From Gp6-AA40 sp963741135 (GTDB lineage Bacteria > Acidobacteriota > Vicinamibacteria > Vicinamibacterales > UBA2999), in NCBI GenBank assembly GCA_963741135.1, contig CAVUHC010000008.1:1240001-1304000 (forward strand): a stretch of 64,000 nucleotides of DNA. The letters run 5' to 3'. The first letter of the stretch is position 1; the number at the start of each line of letters is the position of its first letter. A program made the position numbers and the translations under genes. The notes below the pieces were generated by a model. That model made no database searches. It saw only the letters and a list, made by a program, of their open reading frames with translations, and was not told the origin of the DNA. Below, piece after piece: positions 54,698 to 62,561 of the stretch.

Positions 54698-56827
54698 ATG
54701 CGCGACTGGTTGGACGCCAGAACGGGCTACCGCGCCCTGGTGAAGCACCTCCTCGACGAGCCGCTGCCGAGCGGCGTCGGATGGTGGTTTGTCACCGGCA
54801 GCATCGTCCTGTTCCTGCTGTCAGTGCAGCTGCTGACCGGGATCCTGCTGGCAGTCTTCTACTCGCCCTCGCCCGACTACGCGTACGACAGCGTCCGCTT
54901 CATCATGGAGCGCGTCACGTTCGGCCGCGTGTTGCGCGGTCTCCACTTCTTCGGCGCGAGCTTCATCGTCATCGCCGCGATCGTGCACATGTTGCGGGTC
55001 GTGGCGTTCGGGTCTTACAAAAAGCCGCGCGAGTTGAACTGGATCGTCGGGGTGTTGCTCCTGCTGATCATCCTCGGCTTCGCGCTCACCGGGTATCTCC
55101 TGCCGTGGGATCAAAAGGCGTACTGGGCGACGACGGTCACGCTCAATATCGCGCGGAACGTGCCGCTGGTCGGCGGTGTGCTGAGCGGCGTGCTGAAAGG
55201 CGGCAACGACCTCGGCGCCCTGACGTTGATGCGGTGGTACGCGGCGCATGTCTTTCTGCTCCCTGCGTGCCTGATCGCCTTTACGGTTGCGCATCTCTAC
55301 CTGATGCGCCGGCAGGGTATCTCGGGTCCCGTCAAGGCCGTGCCGGGCGCGCCGACGCCGTTTTATCCGTATCACGCCATCAGAGACACGATCGCCGTCG
55401 CGGTGGTCTTCGCTCTGCTTCTGACGTTCGCGATTGTCTTCAACGCGCCTCTCGACGCGGTTGCCGATCCCACCGACGCCACGTATGTCCCGCGGCCCGA
55501 GTGGTACTTCATGAGCCTGTTCGAGCTCCTGAAGCATTTTCCGGGACCGTTCGAGCCAGTGGCAACGGTGATCATTCCGGGCATCGTCATCACGCTGCTG
55601 TTCCTGCTGCCGTTTCTGGACCGCCGGCCAGGCCGCGCACCGGCGAGCCGACCGCTCGTCATCGCAAGCTTCATGTTCGTCTTCACCGGCATCGCGTTTC
55701 TCACGGTTCTCGGATTCCGGAGCACGCCGGCTCCGTCATCGGCAGCGCAGGCGGCGGCGCGGCCGGGCGCGACACCTGGCCAGCGCGGGCCCGTGATGGT
55801 CGAGGACGTCTTCAAGAACGTACAGGCGCTGAAGGGCATCACCGTCGACGAGTTCATGGGGACAATGGGAATCATGTCGGCGTCGTTGGGCCTCTGCTGC
55901 AACGATTGTCATCCAGGCGCCGGCACCGACGAAGTGGTGTGGGAGGCCGACACCGAGCCGAGAAAGGTAACAGCCCGCAACATGGTGTTCATGATGCAGG
56001 CTATCAACAGGGACAACTTTTCGGGCCGTCAAGCGGTGACGTGCTGGACCTGTCATCGGCTTCGCCTGACCCCGGTCGAGACGCCGAGGCTCGATCAGTT
56101 TTATGGCGAGGCCATCAACGAACTGGATGATGTGATCTCGAAAGCCGCCGGCGTTCCTGCTCCCATGCAGGTGATCGACAAGTATCTGCAGGCGATCGGC
56201 GGAGCAGAGAAAGCGGCGGGCATCACCAGCATCGTGGCGACGGGCAAGGTCGTCGCATTCGGAAGCTTCGGCGGCGGTGGCAACTTTGAGTACTTTGCGC
56301 AGGCGCCAGACAAGCGCGCCATGCTCAGCCACCTTCCGGATGGCGAGAGCAGCAGGACCTTCGACGGTCGCGCCGGCTGGTTTGCAATCCCGCTGGCGGT
56401 CGTGCCCAAGTACCCCTTGACGGGTGGCGAGCTCGACGGTGCGCGGCTGGACGCACAGATGTCCTTTCCAGCGGAGATCGCACATTCTCTGACGGGGTTG
56501 CGCGTGGGCCCCGTAACAGAGATCAACGGCAAAGAGGTCTACCTCCTCCAGGGAAACGGCTTGAGAGGTTCGTTTGCGAGCCTGTACTTCGACCGGGAGT
56601 CCGGGTTGCTCGTGCGGACCATCCGCTACACGCCATCGAAGATTGGCAAAGTGCCGACGCAGGTGGACTACGCGGATTTCCGTGACGTCGATGGGATCAA
56701 GTTCCCCCACCGGTGGATATTCACGTGGCTGGACGGCCGCGACGAATTCGACTTCGGTGACGTGAAGTTCAATGTTCCGATTGACGCCGCGAGGTTCGGG
56801 GAACCTGCGATAGCAGCCCGACCCTGA
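54698..56827 (+). CDS. Cytochrome b (b6-type) fused to diheme cytochrome c and a LolA-like domain
   Basis: A 709-residue triple fusion. Residues 1-~345 are cytochrome b: heme His pairs at 83/97 and 184/199 (spacing 14 and 15, as in b6), LPWDQKAYWATTV, and the quinone motif PEWY at 267-270, indicating b6 plus subunit IV in one chain. Residues ~370-460 resemble the reaction-centre cytochrome c subunit with heme sites CNDCH (401-405) and CWTCH (449-453), introduced by VFKNVQALKGITVDEFMGTM. From ~470 to the end lies a LolA/outer-membrane-lipoprotein-sorting-like beta domain. With the Rieske protein upstream it forms a quinol:cytochrome c reductase with its own electron acceptor. Confidence 0.87.
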   Translation: MRDWLDARTGYRALVKHLLDEPLPSGVGWWFVTGSIVLFLLSVQLLTGILLAVFYSPSPDYAYDSVRFIMERVTFGRVLRGLHFFGASFIVIAAIVHMLRVVAFGSYKKPRELNWIVGVLLLLIILGFALTGYLLPWDQKAYWATTVTLNIARNVPLVGGVLSGVLKGGNDLGALTLMRWYAAHVFLLPACLIAFTVAHLYLMRRQGISGPVKAVPGAPTPFYPYHAIRDTIAVAVVFALLLTFAIVFNAPLDAVADPTDATYVPRPEWYFMSLFELLKHFPGPFEPVATVIIPGIVITLLFLLPFLDRRPGRAPASRPLVIASFMFVFTGIAFLTVLGFRSTPAPSSAAQAAARPGATPGQRGPVMVEDVFKNVQALKGITVDEFMGTMGIMSASLGLCCNDCHPGAGTDEVVWEADTEPRKVTARNMVFMMQAINRDNFSGRQAVTCWTCHRLRLTPVETPRLDQFYGEAINELDDVISKAAGVPAPMQVIDKYLQAIGGAEKAAGITSIVATGKVVAFGSFGGGGNFEYFAQAPDKRAMLSHLPDGESSRTFDGRAGWFAIPLAVVPKYPLTGGELDGARLDAQMSFPAEIAHSLTGLRVGPVTEINGKEVYLLQGNGLRGSFASLYFDRESGLLVRTIRYTPSKIGKVPTQVDYADFRDVDGIKFPHRWIFTWLDGRDEFDFGDVKFNVPIDAARFGEPAIAARP

Positions 56828-56947
56828 TCGATGTCGACTCCCAACGTCCTGACTTCCAACTCCGAAGGCGATCGGTCGCCGGATACCCGAGGTCCTAATC
56901 TCCGAAGCGGCTAGGTAATGATAGCGACTGGCGAACCTGGGATGCGC

Positions 56948-57053
56948 GGCCGCCATGGCCATGCGGCTCCGCAAAACCCATGGAGGATCCCAGAGGCGTC
57001 GCCTCCGGCATTCGTTGAACGGGTTTTGCTCCGCGCATGACCATGCCGGCCTC
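56948..57053. repeat. Palindromic intergenic element B, full copy
   Basis: About 100 bp. Left arm GCCATGCGGCTCCGCAAAACCC-like and right arm GGGTTTTGCTCCGCGCATGA fold back on each other. It lies in the 300-bp gap after the cytochrome b gene. Confidence 0.6.
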
Positions 57054-57126
57054 TGCGATGCCAGAGTGCCAAGCAGGCCGGACTAAGGTGGGCCTCTACG
57101 GCCCGATCCCCGATCCCGGATCCTCG

Positions 57127-57975
57127 TTATTTCGGAATCGCGTCTTTGTATTTGACGCTGTCCTGATCGAACCGGCAGTCCCACTCGAAAATTTCGGCGT
57201 TCTTGTCGATGATTCGATAGAGCGGCATGGTGATCTTCCACGGCCGCGTGAACACGTTCGGATCCTCGATCGTCGCCTCGTACTGAATGTGATCGCGGTC
57301 GATTTGGGAATACCGTTCGACGACGTGCAGCGCGTCGCTGTGGAAGTTGCCCGCATGGTCGAACCAGCTACGCTCGTCGAGCTTGCGAACGTCCACCACG
57401 AGCGTGTCGCCCTCCCACTTCCCGCGGGAGTCGCCCATCCAGAAGTCCGGCCAGCCTTCCAGCCACTCGCGTGACCTTCCGGCGAGATCGATCGTCCGGA
57501 CCGCACGTGCGAACGCGTAGCGGATGCCGACCATCCTGGGGTTCTGGATGATCTCGAACGGGTAGGGCATGTACGTGGCCCGCGGGACGCCAGGCAGCAG
57601 GCACTTCGCGAAGGCGGGATCCTCGGTGTCCCGCTTGTCAGAGTTATCTTTCTTCTGCTTCATTGCGTCTGGCTTGTACGGAATCTCGTTCCCCTCGACG
57701 ACGCCGCGGCCGGGGGGCACTCCGAGATAGCCGGCCAGCGCAGAGTTGTGGTCCTGAATATCCCAGGCCGCCGTGTTCAATGCTTGCCAGATCCCGCTGA
57801 AATCAGGCTTGCCGTCAGGGGTCCGTGGAAGCTGATTCCCTCCCGCGGCTGGCCGTGTCTGCGCAGCCGCTCGCGGCGCGGGGGCGGGGGCCGTCGTCTG
57901 GGCTGCCAACGTGAAGACGCTCGAGACGACAATTCCCGCGCCCGCAAGGAGAGTGAGCCTGCCGGATGGTTTCAT
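57127..57975 (-). CDS. Secreted protein of the DUF6152-associated family (operon gene 3)
   Basis: A 282-residue protein with signal peptide (cleavage near TLAAQT). Landmarks: TPDGKPDFSGIWQALNT, RGKWEGDTLVVDVRKLDERS, ALHVVERYSQIDRDHIQYEA, NVFTRPWKITMPLYRI. It resembles the proteins at 26543 and 57987. ATG 57975 lies 11 bp after the upstream gene's stop. Function is unknown. Confidence 0.82.
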   Translation of the reverse strand: MKPSGRLTLLAGAGIVVSSVFTLAAQTTAPAPAPRAAAQTRPAAGGNQLPRTPDGKPDFSGIWQALNTAAWDIQDHNSALAGYLGVPPGRGVVEGNEIPYKPDAMKQKKDNSDKRDTEDPAFAKCLLPGVPRATYMPYPFEIIQNPRMVGIRYAFARAVRTIDLAGRSREWLEGWPDFWMGDSRGKWEGDTLVVDVRKLDERSWFDHAGNFHSDALHVVERYSQIDRDHIQYEATIEDPNVFTRPWKITMPLYRIIDKNAEIFEWDCRFDQDSVKYKDAIPK

Positions 57976-57986
57976 TTGAAGCGCCC

Positions 57987-58940
57987 TTAGAAACCGAAGA
58001 TGTTCTGCATCGAGTAGCTGCCTTCGTGGCACGTAAACTCCGGAGCCATCTCCTCGTCATCGTTGGCAGGGTAGAAGAACCCCGCGGACTTGACCGGACG
58101 GGTGAACGTCTTCGGGTCGTCGTACGTGAGTACGAATGTGATCAGCTTGTCGGACACCACGGTGAAGCGCTCCGTGATGTGCAATTGCTTGCTGAAGGGC
58201 GCGATCGTATTTCCCACGCCGAAATACGCCCTTCCATCGAGATTGGTTGTATCGACGACAAGGTCATTGCCTTCCCAGCGTCCTGTCGAGTGTCCGCCGA
58301 AGAAGGTCATGTTGGGGCTGGGGTGCGCGCGGCCGTCGGTGTAGAACACGCGCGTGTGGTGGTTGGCCTCGAACAACAAGGCGACTTCACCGGGCCGCTG
58401 AAAAATGGCGACCGCGCCACCCGCCCACGGCTGTGGGGGAGTGCAGCGCACGCTGAGCTCGAGATAGCTGAGCGACTTCGCCGGGCAGCACATGTTCTTC
58501 GCGTAATCCATGCGCAGGGCGCGTCCCTCGGGCGTGTACGGAAGCACCCTGTCTGCCGGATCGATGATCCCTTGTGGCGGGCGCGGGTTCGGCATGTACC
58601 TCGGCGCTCGAGCCGGCGCCACCTCTCCCTCGGGACCCGCGGCGACTTGCCCCTGTCCGAACCCCTGGGGTTCCGACAGCACGCCAAAGGCCTTCAGCTC
58701 GCTGTTCGGCGGGTTGGCCTCATTGAGATTGCCGCCGGCTCTGACCCAGTTGCCCCGGATATCCGGCGTTCCATCCGGCAGTCGCTTGATGGCGCCGGAT
58801 GGCGCAGCCGTGTTCCGGGTGCTGGCCTGCGCGGTCCGCGCGCCGGCCGGCGCCTGACCCTGGGCGCGAAGCGGCAGCGTCAGCAACGCACTGGTCAAGG
58901 CGACAACGGCCGTACCGATGACAACGACGTGCTTTCTCAC
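57987..58940 (-). CDS. Secreted protein of the DUF6152-associated family (operon gene 2)
   Basis: A 317-residue protein with signal peptide (cleavage near LPLRAQG). Landmarks: LPDGTPDIRGNWVRAGG, GRAHPSPNMTFFGGHSTGRW, EGNDLVVDTTNLDGRAYFG, LHITERFTVVSDKLITFVLT, KTFTRPVKSAGFFYPAND. Same family as 26543 and 57127. The start is GTG 58940, with AAGGGG upstream. It is the second gene of a three-gene operon (58966, 57987, 57127). Confidence 0.82.
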   Translation of the reverse strand: MRKHVVVIGTAVVALTSALLTLPLRAQGQAPAGARTAQASTRNTAAPSGAIKRLPDGTPDIRGNWVRAGGNLNEANPPNSELKAFGVLSEPQGFGQGQVAAGPEGEVAPARAPRYMPNPRPPQGIIDPADRVLPYTPEGRALRMDYAKNMCCPAKSLSYLELSVRCTPPQPWAGGAVAIFQRPGEVALLFEANHHTRVFYTDGRAHPSPNMTFFGGHSTGRWEGNDLVVDTTNLDGRAYFGVGNTIAPFSKQLHITERFTVVSDKLITFVLTYDDPKTFTRPVKSAGFFYPANDDEEMAPEFTCHEGSYSMQNIFGF

Positions 58941-58965
58941 GTGTGACCCCTTTCGTGCGCAGCTG

Positions 58966-59367
58966 CTACTTGGGTGCGTCTTTGATCGACGAGGACGCAA
59001 AGAGATCTCTGCCATCGGGCAATCTGACCTGGAAGGCGTTGCCGACCGACCCGCCCGCGCGCGCCATGAATCCGCTGATGGTCACGGGCGTGCCGACCTT
59101 GATGTCACTCCTCGACCAACCGGCCCGCAGCAGCGCGTTCGGCGCGCCCATCTCGAACCGCCAGCCCACAGTCTTGCCGTCGGTACCCTTGACGTCGATA
59201 AACAGCCAGGCGTGCGGATTGACCCACTCCAGCTTGGTAATCTCTCCAGATACCTTGACCGGCTTGGACTGATCGAACTCCGCAGAAAACGCGTGATGGG
59301 CGAGGACCGGAACGGCGGCGCCCAGAAGTATCACCGCCAAAGTTACGAGGCGACCTGTCTTTCGCAT
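58966..59367 (-). CDS. DUF6152 family secreted protein (operon gene 1)
   Basis: A 133-residue protein with signal peptide (cleavage near PVLAHH) and the hallmark AHHAFSAEFDQSKPVKVSG, then TKLEWVNPHAWLFIDVKG and GAPNALLRAGW. It is a close relative of 26126-26527. The operon continues with two members of the larger secreted family, repeating the gene association seen at 26 kb. It is divergent from the Tat-exported amidohydrolase at 59649. Confidence 0.87.
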   Translation of the reverse strand: MRKTGRLVTLAVILLGAAVPVLAHHAFSAEFDQSKPVKVSGEITKLEWVNPHAWLFIDVKGTDGKTVGWRFEMGAPNALLRAGWSRSDIKVGTPVTISGFMARAGGSVGNAFQVRLPDGRDLFASSSIKDAPK

Positions 59368-59648
59368 GCATCTCTCCTATGCGAGCCGTCAGCGACGCGC
59401 TCGACATTCCACCAAAAACCGAACATGTCCACCAAATCGCATCGGGGATTGCCGCTTGCGAGCCCCGGATGGTCCCTTTTATACACCGAGAGCGGGGTTG
59501 GTGCATGAATCCTGCGTCTAAAAAGGTCCAGCCGCGACCTGGGCCCCAGGATCGTGCCGTGGCCTGACTTGACCCCACATGCGGCGCGTGCAATTGTGTG
59601 CCACCGCAATCGTCAGTTCAGCACCGATGTCTGTGAGGGAGCAACGTC

Positions 59649-60716
59649 ATGAGCATGCGTGTCAGACGCCGTGAGTTTCTCTCGGGTCTCGCGGCGGCGG
59701 GCGCCGTCGCATTGGTCCCCGACGTCTTGAAGGGCGCGCAGGCGCGGTCCCCGGCGGCCGTGGCACCCGCGCGTCGCATCATCGACACCCACTACCACTA
59801 CTCATCGCCCGCCTACCGAGCGGTGCTCCGACCCCTCAACACCGGACAGACCGGGCTCGTCGAATGGGACGAAACGAAAGCGCTCGAGGACATGGACAGA
59901 TACGGCGTCGCGACGTCGATCATGTCGATCAGCGAGCCTGGCGTCCACTTCGGCGACGATGCGAAGGCGCGCGCGCTCGCACGCGACTGCAATGAGTACG
60001 CGGTGAAGCTGATGTCCGATCACCCGGGACGTTTCGGGTTGTTCGCGATCCTGCCGCTGCCCGACGTCGACGGTGCGCTGAAGGAGATCGAGTACGCGCT
60101 CGACACGCTGAAGGCCGACGGCATCTGCTTCATGAGCAGCTATCCCAACCCGGGGAAGTACCAGGGCAACAAGTACCTTGGCGACCCGCTGTTCACGCCG
60201 GTGATGGAGGAGCTCAATCGGCGCAAGGCGATCTGCTACACGCATCCGTTCCGCGCCGAACCGCTCTACAGCATCCTGCCCGATCGCCGTGCGATGGGCA
60301 TCGTCCTGGCCACCGATACCACAGTCACGATCGCGAGCATCCTCGACAACAACACCGCGACGCGATTCCCGGACATCACGTTCATCTGGTCGCACGGCGG
60401 CGGGACCATGCCATACATCACGAGCCGGTTCGGCGCCGCGAAGGGGCCAGACGGAAAACCGAACGCGCGGCTGGCGACAATCCAGAAGTTCTATTACGAC
60501 ACTGCGCAGGCGTTCAATGCGTTCACGCTGGATGGGTTCACGAAGTTGATTCCGAACTCGCACATCCTGTTCGGGAGCGACTATCTCGGCAACGCTGGAA
60601 GCGCGGGCAACGTGGTAAGGGGGCTCGAAAGCTACACAGGGTTCACGCCGGCGCAATTGCGCGCCGTCGAGCGCGATAACGCGCTCGAGTTGTTTCCGCG
60701 ATTGAAGCGGGCGTAG
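59649..60716 (+). CDS. Tat-exported amidohydrolase (ACMSD-like TIM barrel)
   Basis: A 355-residue protein with a Tat leader (RVRRREFLSGLAAAGAVAL). The ACMSD/amidohydrolase-2 barrel: RIIDTHYHYSSPAYR (HxH), AICYTHPFRA, FIWSHGGGTMPYITSRFG and ILFGSDYLG. Such enzymes decarboxylate or hydrolyse aromatic or heterocyclic acids. GAGGGAGCA precedes ATG 59649. Confidence 0.86.
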   Translation: MSMRVRRREFLSGLAAAGAVALVPDVLKGAQARSPAAVAPARRIIDTHYHYSSPAYRAVLRPLNTGQTGLVEWDETKALEDMDRYGVATSIMSISEPGVHFGDDAKARALARDCNEYAVKLMSDHPGRFGLFAILPLPDVDGALKEIEYALDTLKADGICFMSSYPNPGKYQGNKYLGDPLFTPVMEELNRRKAICYTHPFRAEPLYSILPDRRAMGIVLATDTTVTIASILDNNTATRFPDITFIWSHGGGTMPYITSRFGAAKGPDGKPNARLATIQKFYYDTAQAFNAFTLDGFTKLIPNSHILFGSDYLGNAGSAGNVVRGLESYTGFTPAQLRAVERDNALELFPRLKRA

Positions 60717-60824
60717 CGAGCGCTGATCTTCAGGTCCGCCGACTGCTATTGTTTCTTCCGCTTTCGAGCGCTTGAGAGCGCTACCTGCCTGGCTATGGCG
60801 CTTACATCGCTGCCGCGCCGAATT

Positions 60825-60872
60825 GGCCGCGGTGAGACGCGGCATGTCCTCCGAAAAACCGGCTTGACTCGA
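60825..60872. repeat. Palindromic intergenic element A, half copy
   Basis: Only the left arm is present (GGCCGCGGTGAGACGCGGC, then GTCCTCCG and ACCGGCTTGACTCGA). The partner arm is missing, so the element was truncated or deleted against the next gene's end. Confidence 0.6.
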
Positions 60873-60874
60873 AG

Positions 60875-61465
60875 CTAGCGCGCTTTCCGACGGAGGATGG
60901 CGACCACTTCGTTGTCGCCGATAGCTGTGTCAGCGACCGTAAGGCCCACGAAGCCGAAGCCCTGCTCTCCAGCCTCTGCGAGTTCCTTCTGCAGCGTTGA
61001 CGTCTTCTTTGTCGCGAGGAGTCGATACTCGTAGCGCGCCTTGTCTGACGAATTCGGATCGCGCTCGAGGATCGCGACGACTTCCTTGCCGCCGAACGTA
61101 CTCTTGAAAACGGTCTGCCCGCGGTATTCGTAACCTGCGTCGCCGGCCTCCTGCAATTCCTTCTGCATAGTGGACGTTTTGGTGGTCGCAAGGAGGCGGT
61201 AGGCGAACTGGCCTGGCTGGCCGTCCCTGACCATCACGACGACGACCTCTGAACCGCCAAAGGAGGTCTCGCCGCCCATCACTCCGGCATACCGGAAACC
61301 TGCGTCGGCCGCTTCCCGCATCTCCTTCTGCATCGTCGAAGTCTTGTTGGCGGCCAGGACGCGATACTCCGACCGCTCGGCGGGAGTTTGCGCGCTCAGT
61401 GAGGTTGCAGACGCAAGCAAGCCAATGCAGACAAGGACACCGGCGGCAGCTCTCAATCCGTTCAT
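60875..61465 (-). CDS. Secreted protein with three tandem repeats
   Basis: A 196-residue protein with signal peptide (cleavage near LSAQTP) followed by three ~56-residue repeats. Each has the pattern YRLLATTKTSTMQKELQEAG, YEYRGQTVFKSTFGGKEVVA. The repeats are about 50% identical to each other by eye. Function is unknown; a periplasmic repeat-domain role is plausible. The downstream end abuts the half-copy repeat. Confidence 0.75.
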   Translation of the reverse strand: MNGLRAAAGVLVCIGLLASATSLSAQTPAERSEYRVLAANKTSTMQKEMREAADAGFRYAGVMGGETSFGGSEVVVVMVRDGQPGQFAYRLLATTKTSTMQKELQEAGDAGYEYRGQTVFKSTFGGKEVVAILERDPNSSDKARYEYRLLATKKTSTLQKELAEAGEQGFGFVGLTVADTAIGDNEVVAILRRKAR

Positions 61466-61704
61466 CTATGACACCCCTGTACCAGGATTTCCTTCTTGGA
61501 ATCTGGCGTAACTGTTGCCACTGTGTTGGCGATATCCAGCACCGGCGGCAGAACTAGTATCGGCCAAAGTCGACGGCGCCAACCATCGCCCTTTCTTCCA
61601 TGAGCGAAGGCGGAGCCTGCCTCGCCGAAGCGCTCAGGTTCCACGCGCGGAGGCGGGACCTACCCTGTCACGGCTCTTTTCTATCCTCTGGATGGAGGGT
61701 CGAG

Positions 61705-62034
61705 ATGTCCTTTGCCGTCGCCGATGAGTCACAACGCGTTCGCCAGACCTGCCGTACTTGCCGCGACCGCCCGCCTTCGCAGGAGCGCTTCGGCGCGGCA
61801 AGCAGGGCGCCTTCGCTCTACGCGCCACGGCGGGGAAGCGTGCTCTGTTTCGAGTGCTACCGGTCGGAGGCAAATCGCCAGCGTGCCGAGGTGGATCTCC
61901 AGCGACCTGAAGCGGTTCCTTCACCGTCGCCGCTCCCGCCGTTCTTCTCGAACCCGCGGCAGTTGACCGCCGCCGAAGTCGCGCATCGGCGGCAGATGCT
62001 GGGATTCCTCCAGCTTGCCTCGCCGAAGCCTTAG
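61705..62034 (+). CDS. Small two-CxxC (zinc-ribbon-like) protein
   Basis: A 109-residue protein starting at ATG 61705 with GGAGGG just upstream. Two cysteine pairs (TCRTCRDRP and LCFECYRSEANRQRAEV) suggest one zinc site; a Pro-rich linker and a helical C terminus (LTAAEVAHRRQMLGFLQLAS) follow. No family assigned. The ORF could be longer upstream, but the ribosome site supports this start. Confidence 0.6.
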   Translation: MSFAVADESQRVRQTCRTCRDRPPSQERFGAASRAPSLYAPRRGSVLCFECYRSEANRQRAEVDLQRPEAVPSPSPLPPFFSNPRQLTAAEVAHRRQMLGFLQLASPKP

Positions 62035-62043
62035 GGTGCTGAA

Positions 62044-62085
62044 ACGGGTTTTGCTCCGCGCATGACCGTGCCGGCCTCTGCGACG
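62044..62085. repeat. Palindromic intergenic element B, half copy
   Basis: GGGTTTTGCTCCGCGCATGA followed by CCGTGCCGGCCTCTGCG, matching the right arm of the full copy at 56948-57053. Confidence 0.5.
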
Positions 62086-62124
62086 ACTGAGTTGCCATTC
62101 CATGGCCGCTTCGGCGATCCGAAC

Positions 62125-62178
62125 GTCAGGTATCGACGGTAGTCAGGTATCGACGGTAGTGTCCGGCTTTAGCCGGAC
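62125..62178. repeat. 17-bp tandem direct repeat followed by a hairpin
   Basis: GTCAGGTATCGACGGTA occurs twice back to back (62125-62141, 62142-62158), followed by the perfect hairpin GTCCGGCTTTAGCCGGAC (62161-62178). The rest of the gap 62035-62561 shows no supported gene. Confidence 0.6.
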
Positions 62179-62561
62179 CAAGCTGGCCGGCGGTCGATCG
62201 CCTGGGGAGTTGATCAGACGATGCGACCTCATGGCCTTCGTGCCCCATGGCCGAGTCATCCATAACAAATTCCATGCAACCGCCGTGCAACCGCCGTTGA
62301 CACAAACAAAGCACGCACGTAGTCTCCGAACTTCGTTCCGTCGTTGCCGAACCGAGTGCCGCGGTGTCATCCAGTTCCGCAATCTTTCAAGCGACGAACC
62401 TCTCGTGCGGGAGAGACGTGCGTCACCGCGAGTACGCCGTCGCGTCCTCTGTCCGCACGCGGCTAATCTCAAACCCTCCGATCGGCGCGGCCTCGTCCCG
62501 CCATCTTCCTGTCGAACACAACCGGCACCCGTTGATGTCTTCCACATTGAGGAGGCCCCCC

